Assembly: GCA_016191785.1 (NCBI GenBank)
Contig: JACPVJ010000188.1
Span: 1 to 64,000 of the forward strand
Source: Myxococcales bacterium
GTDB taxonomy: Bacteria > Myxococcota_A > Polyangia > Polyangiales > Polyangiaceae
Reading direction: 5' to 3'
Length of the DNA: 64,000 nucleotides
A program made the position numbers and the translations under genes. A model generated the notes under the pieces. That model had not been told where the DNA came from, ran no database searches, and saw nothing but the letters and a program-made list of their open reading frames with translations. Each line of letters starts with the position of its first letter. The first letter of the stretch is position 1. This document shows positions 16,627 to 25,898 of the stretch, one piece after another.

Positions 16627-18900
16627 ATGGTCTCACCCGCCATTCGTCTTAGGACCTCCCTTTCTTCGCTGTTTGCCCTTGGTTTCCTGACCTCGCTGGC
16701 CGGCGCGGCGCCCCCCAAGCTCCGCCACCAGGCCGACGCCCAAGGCGACGTCTTCGTCCTCGGCAGCACCCTGGCGGTCGACTGCTCGGCCAGCGTGCCG
16801 GCGCCGCCCGCGGGCACCACCACCTCATGCGCGACCCAGTCGAACATCGACGACACCGCCCCCGACCTCTACTGGCGCGACACGGTGGCCAACGCGACCA
16901 TCACCCCCGAGCAGGCTCGCACCAGCGCCACGCTCGTGGTCCCAGCTGGAGCCAAGGTCACCTACGCGCGCCTCTACTGGTCCGCGCTCAAGGTCGGGGC
17001 GACGGCCGACAAGACCGTGGTGCTCGACTGGAAGGGCGGACCCACCCAGGGCGTCACCGCCGACGAAAGCTGGACGATTTCCTACGGCTTCGCGAGCCAC
17101 CCGGACTGGTACTACTACCAGTCCACCGCCGACGTGACCGACTACGTCTCGAAGTGGGGCGGCGGCGACTTCCGCGTCACGGGCGTCGAGGCGCTGCCGC
17201 TGGTCGGCATCGAGGTCGATCGCGCGTTCTCGGCCTGGAGCATGGTCGTCTTCTACGAGAAGGCCGGTGACGAGCTCCGGAACCTGGCGTTGTTCGACGG
17301 CTTCACCTCGATCGATCCCGGCATCGCCGGGCAAGAGAAGGCCGAGGTCACGCTCTCGGGCTTCCTGGTGCCGCCGGGCTTCTCGGCCAAGATGACCGCG
17401 TTCACCTATGAGGGTGACAAAGCCTACACCGGCGATTTCTTCACCTTCAACGGCCAGAAGCTGACGGACGCCGAGAACCCCCTCGACAACTTCTTCAACG
17501 CGTCGCGCAGCTATCTGGGCACCGCCGTCAGCGGCAGCGCCGACGTGCCCAAGCTGTCGGGCAAGCCCGGCACCATGGCGGGCTTCGATCTCGACACCAC
17601 CAACGTCACCAGCCTGGTCAAGGCCGGCGACAAGTCGGCCAAGGTCGGTGCCGCGTCCGATCTGGACATCTTCCTCCTGGGCGGCTTCGTCACCTCGCTG
17701 ACCAACAAGGCGCCCGACTTCCTCGAGTTCGACAAGAAGGCCACCGACGTCAACGGCGGTGCGCTCCTCACCGGCGACGTCGTCGAGTTCGTGCTCACCG
17801 CGAAGAACAGCGGCAACGATGCCGCGATCGGCAGCGTGCTCACCGACGTGATCGATTCCGGCTTCGACTTCGTGCCCGGCAGCCTCGAGATCGTCAGCGG
17901 TCCGAACGCCGGCGTGAAGACCGACGCCAAGGACACGGATCAAGGCGAGTACGACGCCGCCAAGAAGACCCTGACGGTGCGCCTCGGGACCGGCGCGAAC
18001 GGCACCACCGGCGGCACGGTCTCGGTCGGCACCGCCCTCAGCGTGAAGTTCCGCGTGAAGGTCACGGCGCTGACCGGCAGCCTCGAGAACCAAGGCAAGA
18101 TCGAGGCATCGGGGCAGTCCGGCGGGCCCCTGAAGAGCTGGCTGTCCGACGGCGACCCCGTCACCGTGGGCCAGCAGCCCACCAAGGTCACGATTCAAGA
18201 GTGCGACACGGACAAGAACTGCCCGGTCGCCAAGCCCCACTGCGACGCCACCACCAAGACCTGTCAGCCGTGCAAAACCGACGCCGACTGCAGTGACCCG
18301 AAGGCGCCGGCGTGCCAGGCCGACGGGACCTGCGGCGAGTGCTCGAAAACCAACACCTCGCTCTGCCCGAACGACAAGCCCGCGTGTAACCCCTACACCG
18401 GCAAGTGCGCGGTGTGCGATCCGGATGACGACTCGAAGTGCACCGGCAACCCGAACGGTCCGGCCTGTCGCGTGGGCGCGGGCAACGAGACCTTCTGCGG
18501 CTGCGAGAAGGACAGCGACTGCGGCAATGCGACCAGCGGCAAGGTCTGCGACACCCTCAAGACCCAGATCTGCATCGACGGTTGCCGCGGCACCGACGGC
18601 AACGGCTGCCCGACCGGTCTCGAGTGCACCAGCAAGGACGAGACCATCGGGAAGTGCGTGCCCATCCAGGGCAACACCGGCGGCACCGGCGGCACCGGCG
18701 CGACCGGTGGCATCGGCGCCATGGGCGGCACCGGCGCCACGGGTGGCGCGAGCGGCGACGACGACTCGGGCGACGACGGCGGCTGCGGCTGCCGCGTCCC
18801 GAACGCCGAGCGCGAGCCGCGCGGCGCCCTCTACACGATCCTGCTCGGCCTGAGCCTGCTCGCCCTGCGTCGCAGGGCCGGCGCTCGCAAGCCGAGCTGA
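16627..18900 (+). CDS. MYXO-CTERM-tagged surface protein with DUF11-like domain
   Basis: 757 residues, exported. A signal peptide (cleavage after LAGA, about residue 28) is followed by a large beta-rich region. Residues about 375-515 resemble a DUF11/conserved-repeat domain (GDVVEFVLTAKNSGNDAAIG...), the type found in surface adhesins. Residues about 520-685 contain many cysteines in short spaced pairs (CDTDKNCPVAKPHC, CQPCKTDADC). A Gly/Thr-rich linker leads to the C-terminal tag: GCGC, a hydrophobic helix (YTILLGLSLLALR) and RRR. This is the MYXO-CTERM sorting signal, cleaved by a myxosortase in myxobacteria. The protein is therefore probably surface-anchored. Partner and role are unknown; adhesion or motility are possibilities. 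Confidence 0.9.
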   Translation: MVSPAIRLRTSLSSLFALGFLTSLAGAAPPKLRHQADAQGDVFVLGSTLAVDCSASVPAPPAGTTTSCATQSNIDDTAPDLYWRDTVANATITPEQARTSATLVVPAGAKVTYARLYWSALKVGATADKTVVLDWKGGPTQGVTADESWTISYGFASHPDWYYYQSTADVTDYVSKWGGGDFRVTGVEALPLVGIEVDRAFSAWSMVVFYEKAGDELRNLALFDGFTSIDPGIAGQEKAEVTLSGFLVPPGFSAKMTAFTYEGDKAYTGDFFTFNGQKLTDAENPLDNFFNASRSYLGTAVSGSADVPKLSGKPGTMAGFDLDTTNVTSLVKAGDKSAKVGAASDLDIFLLGGFVTSLTNKAPDFLEFDKKATDVNGGALLTGDVVEFVLTAKNSGNDAAIGSVLTDVIDSGFDFVPGSLEIVSGPNAGVKTDAKDTDQGEYDAAKKTLTVRLGTGANGTTGGTVSVGTALSVKFRVKVTALTGSLENQGKIEASGQSGGPLKSWLSDGDPVTVGQQPTKVTIQECDTDKNCPVAKPHCDATTKTCQPCKTDADCSDPKAPACQADGTCGECSKTNTSLCPNDKPACNPYTGKCAVCDPDDDSKCTGNPNGPACRVGAGNETFCGCEKDSDCGNATSGKVCDTLKTQICIDGCRGTDGNGCPTGLECTSKDETIGKCVPIQGNTGGTGGTGATGGIGAMGGTGATGGASGDDDSGDDGGCGCRVPNAEREPRGALYTILLGLSLLALRRRAGARKPS

Positions 18901-18909
18901 CTGCCCCCT

Positions 18910-18989
18910 CGAGCAGGGAGGCGACCCGCTCACACGGATCTGGCCCGAGCGCCACGTCACGAGCGAGAGCCGGTCGCCTCCCTGCCTCG
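18910..18989. repeat. Long interrupted inverted repeat between genes
   Basis: CAGGGAGGCGACC (18914-18926) pairs perfectly with GGTCGCCTCCCTG (18972-18984). After one mismatch the stem extends inward by GCTC/GAGC and, past a one-base bulge, outward by CGAG/CTCG, leaving a loop of about 35 bases. It fills most of the gap between the MYXO-CTERM and DUF2341 genes. There is no T run, so it is not a standard intrinsic terminator; it could stabilise the upstream mRNA 3' end. Confidence 0.75.
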
Positions 18990-19037
18990 AACCTCTCTGC
19001 CCCCCGTGGCCCGCGGGACGCTGCTAGCATCGCTACG

Positions 19038-20225
19038 GTGACCAGAGCTCGACGCACGCGAACGGCAGCCGGGCTGGCGCTCGCGCTGGTCTCGGCCTGC
19101 GAGCTCGAGCGACTCGGGAGCGGGCCGCTGGCCGCGGAAGACGCGGGCTCGGACGCCGGCGCCGGCGGGGTGTTCGACGACGCAGGGTTCGGCGGCACGG
19201 GCGGCCAGGCCGAGGCGGAGGCGGAGGCGGCGAGCCCGCTGCCCTACGGCTACCGGCGGCGGCTGACGCTCACGCCCGGCGCGAGCGGCGTGCCCGTCGG
19301 GGCGTCGATCCGGTTCGAGCTCGACCATCGGGCGCTGGTGCTCGCCGGCAAGGCCCGCGGCGACGGCAACGATCTGAGGTTGTTCTTCAAGGGGGACGGC
19401 GACAGCCAAGAGATCCACCGGGTGCTCGACCTCGCCTCGGGGTGGGATCGCGCCGATACGAGGATCTGGTTCCGGGTGCAGGCGCCCATCGGACCCGAGC
19501 CCGGCGGCGCGTACTACCTGTACTACGGCGACCCGCAGGCGACCGAGGCGCTGGATGATCCTCGTGAGGTTTACGCGGCCTTCGACGACTTCGACGGGAC
19601 GGGGATCGCGCCCGAGTGGAAGGGGGAGGCGATCGGTGCTGCGCAGGGGACCTTCACCGTGAAGGGTGGCGTGCTGCGCATCGAGGGAAAGACCGGCGAC
19701 ATCTGGGACAACGGCGACGACTTCCTGTTTCTGTTTCGCACCCTGACCGGCAACTTCGTCGCCGAGGCGCGGGTCTCGGCATCGGGCGGCACCGCCGCGG
19801 GCTGGGCGAAGCTGGGCGGCGTGATGGTGCGCGCGACTACCGACAAGGCCTCGATGAACCGGGTGATCGCGCCGGTGAACGGCAGCAAGGCGATCACCAG
19901 CTCGTATCGACTCGGTGCGGGCGCAGCCACCGAAGAGAGCGCGAAGAGCGGCCCGAAGCTCATTCCGCAAGTGGTGCGGATCGCGCGGCGCTTCGACGTG
20001 ACCCGCTCGTGGCACTCTCCGGACGCCGTCGACTACTCCGAGCTCGGCGCCGAGCAGACCTTCCAGAGCCCGCTGCCCGACACGGCGCTGGTCGGGATCC
20101 CGCTGGCGAACCTCTCGCCGGCGTCCGGCTGGGTCGAGATCGACTGGTTTAGGGCGTGGCGTTGGTACGACCACGAGCCCGCGCTCGCGCTCGAGCCCGA
20201 AGAGCCGGGGCCGTTCCTGCCATAG
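19038..20225 (+). CDS. DUF2341-type lipoprotein
   Basis: 395 residues from the GTG at 19038, placed seven bases after a TAGCAT hexamer. The signal peptide ends VSAC (about Cys18), and an acidic/Gly and Ala-Glu-rich linker follows. Residues about 65-165 match the DUF2341 pattern: RRRLTLTPGASGV, RFELDH, DGNDLRLFFKG, WFRVQAPI and AYYLYYGDP. The C-terminal about 200 residues look like a concanavalin-type beta sandwich (DUF1349/LamG-like: FDDFDGTGIAPEWKG..., GGVMVRATTD). Such proteins are associated with carbohydrate or surface binding, but no catalytic residues are visible. It lies behind a long inverted repeat and is probably transcribed from its own promoter. Confidence 0.85.
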   Translation: MTRARRTRTAAGLALALVSACELERLGSGPLAAEDAGSDAGAGGVFDDAGFGGTGGQAEAEAEAASPLPYGYRRRLTLTPGASGVPVGASIRFELDHRALVLAGKARGDGNDLRLFFKGDGDSQEIHRVLDLASGWDRADTRIWFRVQAPIGPEPGGAYYLYYGDPQATEALDDPREVYAAFDDFDGTGIAPEWKGEAIGAAQGTFTVKGGVLRIEGKTGDIWDNGDDFLFLFRTLTGNFVAEARVSASGGTAAGWAKLGGVMVRATTDKASMNRVIAPVNGSKAITSSYRLGAGAATEESAKSGPKLIPQVVRIARRFDVTRSWHSPDAVDYSELGAEQTFQSPLPDTALVGIPLANLSPASGWVEIDWFRAWRWYDHEPALALEPEEPGPFLP

Positions 20226-20281
20226 CGAAATCTTCCGGCGCAGCTAAAAAACACCTGCGGTTTCAAGCATTTGCCAGGTGT
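20225..20281 (+). promoter_or_regulatory. Motif cluster upstream of the PEGA gene
   Basis: Copy 2 of GCGAAATCTTCC is at 20225-20236. An A tract (20246-20251) leads into ACACCTG (20251-20257), which pairs with CAGGTGT (20275-20281) across 17 bases, and the interval contains GCGGTTTC. A closely similar A tract plus GCGGTTTC occurs at 35280-35296 just before a sigma70-type promoter. An operator role is a guess. Confidence 0.35.
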
Positions 20282-20318
20282 AATCCGAGGTGGGTTGGTG
20301 TAGCTTCATGGGGTTGCC

Positions 20319-21482
20319 ATGAGCTACTTCCCCGACTGGAGCGCGGACGACGACGACCTGACGCGGACCCGGAAGTGGGACGGCGGCGAGCGGTTCGAGC
20401 GGGAGATCACCGACGTCATGGTCCATCCGGACTTCGCGGCCGGGTCGGTCACCGAAGAGATGCCGATCCCGGCTTGGGTCCAACCCACGCTTCCGCCTCC
20501 GCACGCGCTCGTCGAGGCTTTCCCGTCCCAGCCTGGACGGTTCGAATCCGCCCCGAACCACCCGCGGTTGCACTCTGCGCCGCAGCTCGCCGTTGGCCGC
20601 AAGCCCTACGACTCCGAGACCAGCGTGAGCACCTGGAAGAAGACGGTGCCGGCGCTGCGCCAGATGATCGGATTGCCGATCGTTCCGGGCTGGCGGAAGA
20701 CCCCCCTTCCGCCCGCGCCCTCGCGGTGGCCCGAGCCGGTGTCCCAGGTCGTGGCGGCGCCGTCGCGGCTCTCGCCGTGGGTCTCGATCGCGATGGCGGT
20801 GTGCCTGGTGGCCATGGTCTTGATGGCGATCGTCGGGCTCGGGTCGCGGGCTCGCGAAGCGTCGCGTCGAGCTCACATCCGCGTGGTGAGCGCGACCGCA
20901 CCGGACGGCACCGCCGTCACGGACGGACGAGTCTTCGTGGACGGTGGCGCCGAGTGCGACGGCACTCCGTGCGAGCTCGAGCTGACGCCAGGCGTGCACT
21001 GGATCACCGTTCGCGCTCCTGGTTTCGAGACGCCGCCGTCGCGCTCGGTGAACGCCGGGCTCGAGGGCGAGCCGACGAGCGTGGCGTTCGACCTGGTTCC
21101 CGGCCGCGAGCCTCCGCCGGTCGTCGCGGCCGCGCCTGCGCCGCCCGTTCCGGCGCCGGCCCCGTTGGCGCTCGCCGCCGTGGCGCAGCCCGCGCCTCCT
21201 GCGCCGCCGGCCGAGGCAGTCGCGGCCGCCGTACGCCCGGCCCAGAGCCCGCGCCCCGCGCTCGTGCCCCCCGCGGCCTTCGGCGCGCGCCTGAACGTCA
21301 ACTCGATCCCCGCGTCCACCGTGGTCGTGGACGGCCGTCCCGCTGGCCAAACCCCGGTGATGGGCCTGAAAGTGAAGCCTGGCCCCCACACCGTCGTCTT
21401 GATTGGTCCCGGCGGGAAACGCGAGGTGCGGAGCACCGCGGTCGGGGCGGGGAAGACGGCGACGGTCGCCGTGCGGTTCTGA
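20319..21482 (+). CDS. Single-pass membrane protein with PEGA domains
   Basis: 387 residues. An acidic cytoplasmic N-terminal region of about 150 residues with no recognised domain is followed by one membrane segment at about 154-174 (SIAMAVCLVAMVLMAIVGL). Outside, a first PEGA-like domain (about 190-265: GRVFVDGGAECDGTPCELELTPGVHWITV...) is linked by a Pro/Ala-rich stretch to a second (about 325-387: VNSIPASTVVVDGRPAGQTPVMGLKVKPGPHTV). PEGA domains are small beta folds common in exported bacterial proteins and kinase tails. The inside-out topology and unstructured cytoplasmic part suggest a transducer or anchor. It is followed by the atpD promoter and is probably not part of the ATP synthase operon. 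Confidence 0.87.
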   Translation: MSYFPDWSADDDDLTRTRKWDGGERFEREITDVMVHPDFAAGSVTEEMPIPAWVQPTLPPPHALVEAFPSQPGRFESAPNHPRLHSAPQLAVGRKPYDSETSVSTWKKTVPALRQMIGLPIVPGWRKTPLPPAPSRWPEPVSQVVAAPSRLSPWVSIAMAVCLVAMVLMAIVGLGSRAREASRRAHIRVVSATAPDGTAVTDGRVFVDGGAECDGTPCELELTPGVHWITVRAPGFETPPSRSVNAGLEGEPTSVAFDLVPGREPPPVVAAAPAPPVPAPAPLALAAVAQPAPPAPPAEAVAAAVRPAQSPRPALVPPAAFGARLNVNSIPASTVVVDGRPAGQTPVMGLKVKPGPHTVVLIGPGGKREVRSTAVGAGKTATVAVRF

Positions 21483-21505
21483 GCGGAAACCCGAGACGAG
21501 AACCG

Positions 21506-21534
21506 TTGGCAGACGCGGTGCGGCATGGTAGACG
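21506..21534 (+). promoter_or_regulatory. Sigma70-type promoter for atpD-atpC
   Basis: TTGGCA (21506-21511) and TAGACG (21529-21534) are separated by exactly 17 bases, giving a leader of about 65 bases before the atpD ATG. Confidence 0.65.
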
Positions 21535-21592
21535 CGCGCTCGTCCGACGAGGTCCTGCCCATGCGGCCAGCGTCCCTCTCGGGCCCGAATAA

Positions 21593-23053
<1,461 letters not shown>

Positions 23054-23067
23054 TCCGAGCGGGCGTC

Positions 23068-23619
23068 ATGGCAGCGCAGACCATCACCTTGGAAATCGTC
23101 ACGCCCGAGGGCGTGGCCCTCAGCGAAGAGGTCCACGACCTCACGGCGCCCAGCGTCGAAGGCGAGTTCGGTGTCCTTCCCGCGCACCGCCCGCTGCTCG
23201 CGGCGCTGAAGACCGGCATCGTCAGCTACCACCAAGAGGGCGAAGAGCACTGGGTGGCGGTCGGCGCCGGCTTCATCGACGTGGCCGACGAACGCGCGGT
23301 CTTGCTCACCGATCGCTTCATCCGCAAGGCCGACGTCGACCCGGTCCGCGCGCGTCTCGAGCTGAAAGAGGCGGACGAGGCCCTCGACCAGTACACCGGC
23401 GAGCCGGGCACGCCCGAGCATGCCGCGCTGATCACCAAAGAGCTCTGGGCCGCCACCGAGCTCGAGCTCTACGGCGATCCCCCGCCCGCCACCGTCCGCA
23501 CCTTCCAAGAGTTCCAGCTGGTGCCGCACCAGAGCTACCTCGCGGAGGCGATGCCGCTCTCGGAGGCCATCGTGGAAGAGGAAGCGGCGGTCGACGAGAA
23601 ACACGAACGCGAAGGCTGA
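23068..23619 (+). CDS. atpC: F1Fo ATP synthase subunit epsilon, extended
   Basis: Epsilon subunit of the F1 central stalk, which couples rotation and can inhibit ATP hydrolysis. The N-terminal beta-sandwich (residues 1-88) is typical: LEIVTPEGVALSEEV, VEGEFGVLPAHRPLLAALKTGIV. The usual C-terminal helical hairpin is replaced by a longer region: the protein has 183 residues against roughly 130-140 in most bacteria, with about 45-50 extra residues ending in an acidic tail (SEAIVEEEAAVDEKHE). It is cotranscribed with atpD. Whether the extension changes inhibitory control is unknown. Confidence 0.94.
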   Translation: MAAQTITLEIVTPEGVALSEEVHDLTAPSVEGEFGVLPAHRPLLAALKTGIVSYHQEGEEHWVAVGAGFIDVADERAVLLTDRFIRKADVDPVRARLELKEADEALDQYTGEPGTPEHAALITKELWAATELELYGDPPPATVRTFQEFQLVPHQSYLAEAMPLSEAIVEEEAAVDEKHEREG

Positions 23620-23667
23620 AGCGCCGCCGGATTTGCCCCGGGCCTCGACCCGTGGTTTGACTCGGGC

Positions 23668-24351
23668 ATGCGCAAGCTCTCGCTCTGGCTGGTTCCGTGG
23701 CTCGCGCTCGCCTGCGCGGCCCAGCTGCCGAGCGCCACGCCCCTGGGCGAGGGGCCCCTCGCGAAGGCCGAGGCCCTGGCCGCGGCCAAGGCACTGGCCG
23801 CGCGGGAAGCGAAAGCGAAGGGCAAGCCGGGCCCGCCGGTCACCCCACCCCCGCCCGCCCCGGTCGCGCCGCCACCGGTCGCACCGCCCCCGTCGGCGAC
23901 CGCCGAGGCGCCCAAGCCTGGTGCCCCCGCGCCCAAGTCGCCGGGTGCGAAGCCGACGGCGGTGGTGGTCTACGCCGGCGAGTACGTCGGCAGCGACACG
24001 TCGGTCTACAAGATGGCCGGCACCGAGCGCTCGGAGAAGGACGACAAGGCTCGCACCCGCGTCGACGGCAGCGGCGCCGAGATCGCCGTGAGCTTCATCG
24101 ACAGCGGCACCGGCAAGGACATCTGCACGCTCAAGGCCAAGACCAACGGCAAGACCGCCAGCTTCACCGCCGGCCAGAAGTGCTGGGGCAACGACGGCCC
24201 CGGAATGACGGGCACCCTGACCCAGGGCACCGCCACCTTCGAGGACAAGAAGCTGACCATCGACGCGGACTTCGACATCGAGGTGGGCGGCGGGGAGTCG
24301 TTCTCGATGAGCGGGAAGCTGCACTACCACTTCGAGGGCGCTCGAAAGTAG
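23668..24351 (+). CDS. Lipoprotein with Pro-rich linker
   Basis: 227 residues with a signal peptide ending LALAC (Cys16). An Ala/Lys-rich helical stretch (about 30-55) and a Pro/Ala-rich linker (about 55-95) precede a beta-rich C-terminal domain of about 125 residues (YAGEYVGSDTSVYKM ... SMSGKLHYHFEG). The domain has repeated Gly/Thr strands and two cysteines. I do not recognise the family. It lies 48 bases behind atpC, so it could share the ATP synthase transcript, and 10 bases before the diguanylate cyclase gene. Confidence 0.82.
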   Translation: MRKLSLWLVPWLALACAAQLPSATPLGEGPLAKAEALAAAKALAAREAKAKGKPGPPVTPPPPAPVAPPPVAPPPSATAEAPKPGAPAPKSPGAKPTAVVVYAGEYVGSDTSVYKMAGTERSEKDDKARTRVDGSGAEIAVSFIDSGTGKDICTLKAKTNGKTASFTAGQKCWGNDGPGMTGTLTQGTATFEDKKLTIDADFDIEVGGGESFSMSGKLHYHFEGARK

Positions 24352-24361
24352 CGGCGAGAGC

Positions 24362-25255
24362 GTGGCGAACTTCGATCAAGAGACCGTCATCACCGAGGTC
24401 GGCAAGCGGGGGCCGCCGACTGCCCCTGGCAACGACTCGTTGGTGGTGATCTACGCCAAGGACGAGGGGATGCGGGGCAAGCGCTTCAAGCTCGAGAAGA
24501 GCCCGCTCACCATCGGCCGCGTCCAAGACAGCGACATCGTGCTCGACGACGACGCGGTGTCGCGCCGGCACGCGCAGATCGAGCAGCGCGAGACCGCGTG
24601 GTTCGTCGTGGACGTCGGCTCGCGCAACGGGACGCTGCACAACGAGGGCGAGCTGGCGCGCGAAGCAGCGCTCGCCCACGGGGACCGCATCAAGGTCGGC
24701 TCCACCATCTTCAAGTATTTGACTGGCGCCGACGCCGAGAGCGCCTACTTCGAAGAGGTCTTCAAGCTGACCATCACCGACGGGTTGACGCAGGTGAACA
24801 ACCGCCGGCACTTCGACGAGACCCTCGAGCGTGAGTACCTGCGTGCCCGCCGCCACCGACGGCCGCTGGCGCTCTTGGTCCTCGACATCGACCACTTCAA
24901 GAAGATCAACGACCAATACGGGCACCTGGCCGGCGATCACGTCTTGCGCGAGCTCGCGGGTCTGGTCCAGAGCCGCGTGCGCCGCGACGAGACTGTGGCG
25001 CGCTACGGCGGCGAAGAGTTCGTGGTGCTCTTGCCCGAGACCACCCTCGAAGGCGCCGTCTCGTTGGCCGAGAACCTGCGGGCCCGCATCGCCGCGCACA
25101 GCTTCGTCTTCCAGAGCACGACCATCCCGGTCACGGTCAGCATCGGGTGCGCGGCGGCGATCGAGGCCGACACCACCGCGCCGGATCTCTTCCGGCGCGC
25201 CGACGAGCTCTTGTATCGGGCCAAGAAGGGCGGCCGAAACCGCGTGTGCTCGTAG
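24362..25255 (+). CDS. FHA-GGDEF diguanylate cyclase
   Basis: 297 residues from a GTG start, cytoplasmic. An N-terminal FHA domain (about 25-115: LTIGRVQDSDIVLDD, VSRRHAQI, GSRNGTLHNEG) should bind phospho-Thr peptides. The C-terminal GGDEF domain (about 135-295) has the active motif GGEEF and the conserved DIDHFKKIND, so c-di-GMP synthesis is expected. The product-inhibition I-site RxxD reads R-R-D-E at its register, i.e. RxxE, so feedback inhibition may be weak. The pairing suggests that a Ser/Thr kinase controls c-di-GMP production; kinases are encoded elsewhere in the window. Start spacing suggests cotranscription with the lipoprotein upstream. Confidence 0.94.
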   Translation: MANFDQETVITEVGKRGPPTAPGNDSLVVIYAKDEGMRGKRFKLEKSPLTIGRVQDSDIVLDDDAVSRRHAQIEQRETAWFVVDVGSRNGTLHNEGELAREAALAHGDRIKVGSTIFKYLTGADAESAYFEEVFKLTITDGLTQVNNRRHFDETLEREYLRARRHRRPLALLVLDIDHFKKINDQYGHLAGDHVLRELAGLVQSRVRRDETVARYGGEEFVVLLPETTLEGAVSLAENLRARIAAHSFVFQSTTIPVTVSIGCAAAIEADTTAPDLFRRADELLYRAKKGGRNRVCS

Positions 25256-25265
25256 GCGGACAGAG

Positions 25266-25400
25266 TGAACCGCCAAGGCGCCAAGGGCGCCAAGGGCGCC
25301 AAGAAGCTGGGGCTGGCGAATCCGAGGCAGAGCAGACCGGCCACAGGTGTGACACCTGATGAGGTCAGGCCTTGGCGCTCTCCGCGTCTTGGCGGTTGGT
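25266..25400. repeat. CGCCAAG-repeat inverted element
   Basis: Four phased copies of CGCCAAG(G)(G) (25271-25303) form a left arm after GTGAAC. A right arm (25370-25398) has CTTGGCG and CTTGGCGGTT in inverted orientation. Between them sits a 15-base palindrome CAGGTGTGACACCTG (25344-25358). The whole fills most of the gap between the convergent diguanylate cyclase and lipoprotein genes. It looks like a short non-autonomous dispersed repeat; no transposase or target duplication is visible. Confidence 0.7.
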
Positions 25401-25424
25401 CTTCTCCCGGGCCGCTTCGGCGCC

Positions 25425-25898
25425 CTACTTGCCGCTCTGTTTTCCCAGGACGGGCTCGCGCTTGCGGGCGGCGGCGTCGTAGATCACGACGCTGCGGTCG
25501 AGGGCGACCTCGCCGTCGACGAACACGCGGATCTTCCAGCTGCCGAGCGGGTCGCCGGGTTTCATCGCAAGCTCGCGATCGAGCACCGTCATGCCGACCC
25601 GCGCCTGGGACTCCCCGAGCTCGACCGCCCGGCCTCGGCCCCGGGGACCCGGCCGATCGATCTCCCACCTGATCTCTGCCGGTCGCGCGAGCGGCTGGTG
25701 GAAGGTCAACCGAAAGCCCTGGGTCTGGCGGTTGCGATCGAGCGTGAAGGGGATCTCCTGGCGCTCTTGCACCTGGCCCCCGAAGAACACGCCGAGCTCG
25801 GCGCGCGCCACCGGTCCCTGGGGCGCTGCCGGTCGGTCGCAGGCAGCGGCGCAGGCGAGCGCCAGCCCCACCAGCAGTGCGCGACGGGTGAGGGTCAC
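25425..25898 (-). CDS. Small lipoprotein
   Basis: 157 residues from a GTG at 25898 that overlaps the rsmA stop (GTGA), so it is translationally coupled to rsmA. The signal peptide ends LACAAAC (about Cys17). The body is a beta-rich domain with a distinct pattern (VFFGGQVQERQEIPFTLD..., TFHQPLARPAEIRWEIDRPG, LGSWKIRVFVDGEVALDRSVVIYD) that resembles a single Ig-like fold with C-terminal strands. I do not recognise the family. Coupling to an rRNA methyltransferase is probably positional only. Confidence 0.83.
   Translation of the reverse strand: MTLTRRALLVGLALACAAACDRPAAPQGPVARAELGVFFGGQVQERQEIPFTLDRNRQTQGFRLTFHQPLARPAEIRWEIDRPGPRGRGRAVELGESQARVGMTVLDRELAMKPGDPLGSWKIRVFVDGEVALDRSVVIYDAAARKREPVLGKQSGK

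Noticed and set aside
20539-20552. GGTTCGAATCC, a tRNA T-arm consensus
   Set aside because: It lies inside the PEGA protein gene and there is no acceptor stem, anticodon arm or CCA around it.
25266-25400. Insertion sequence
   Set aside because: Only about 135 bases with no transposase gene; a short dispersed repeat fits better.
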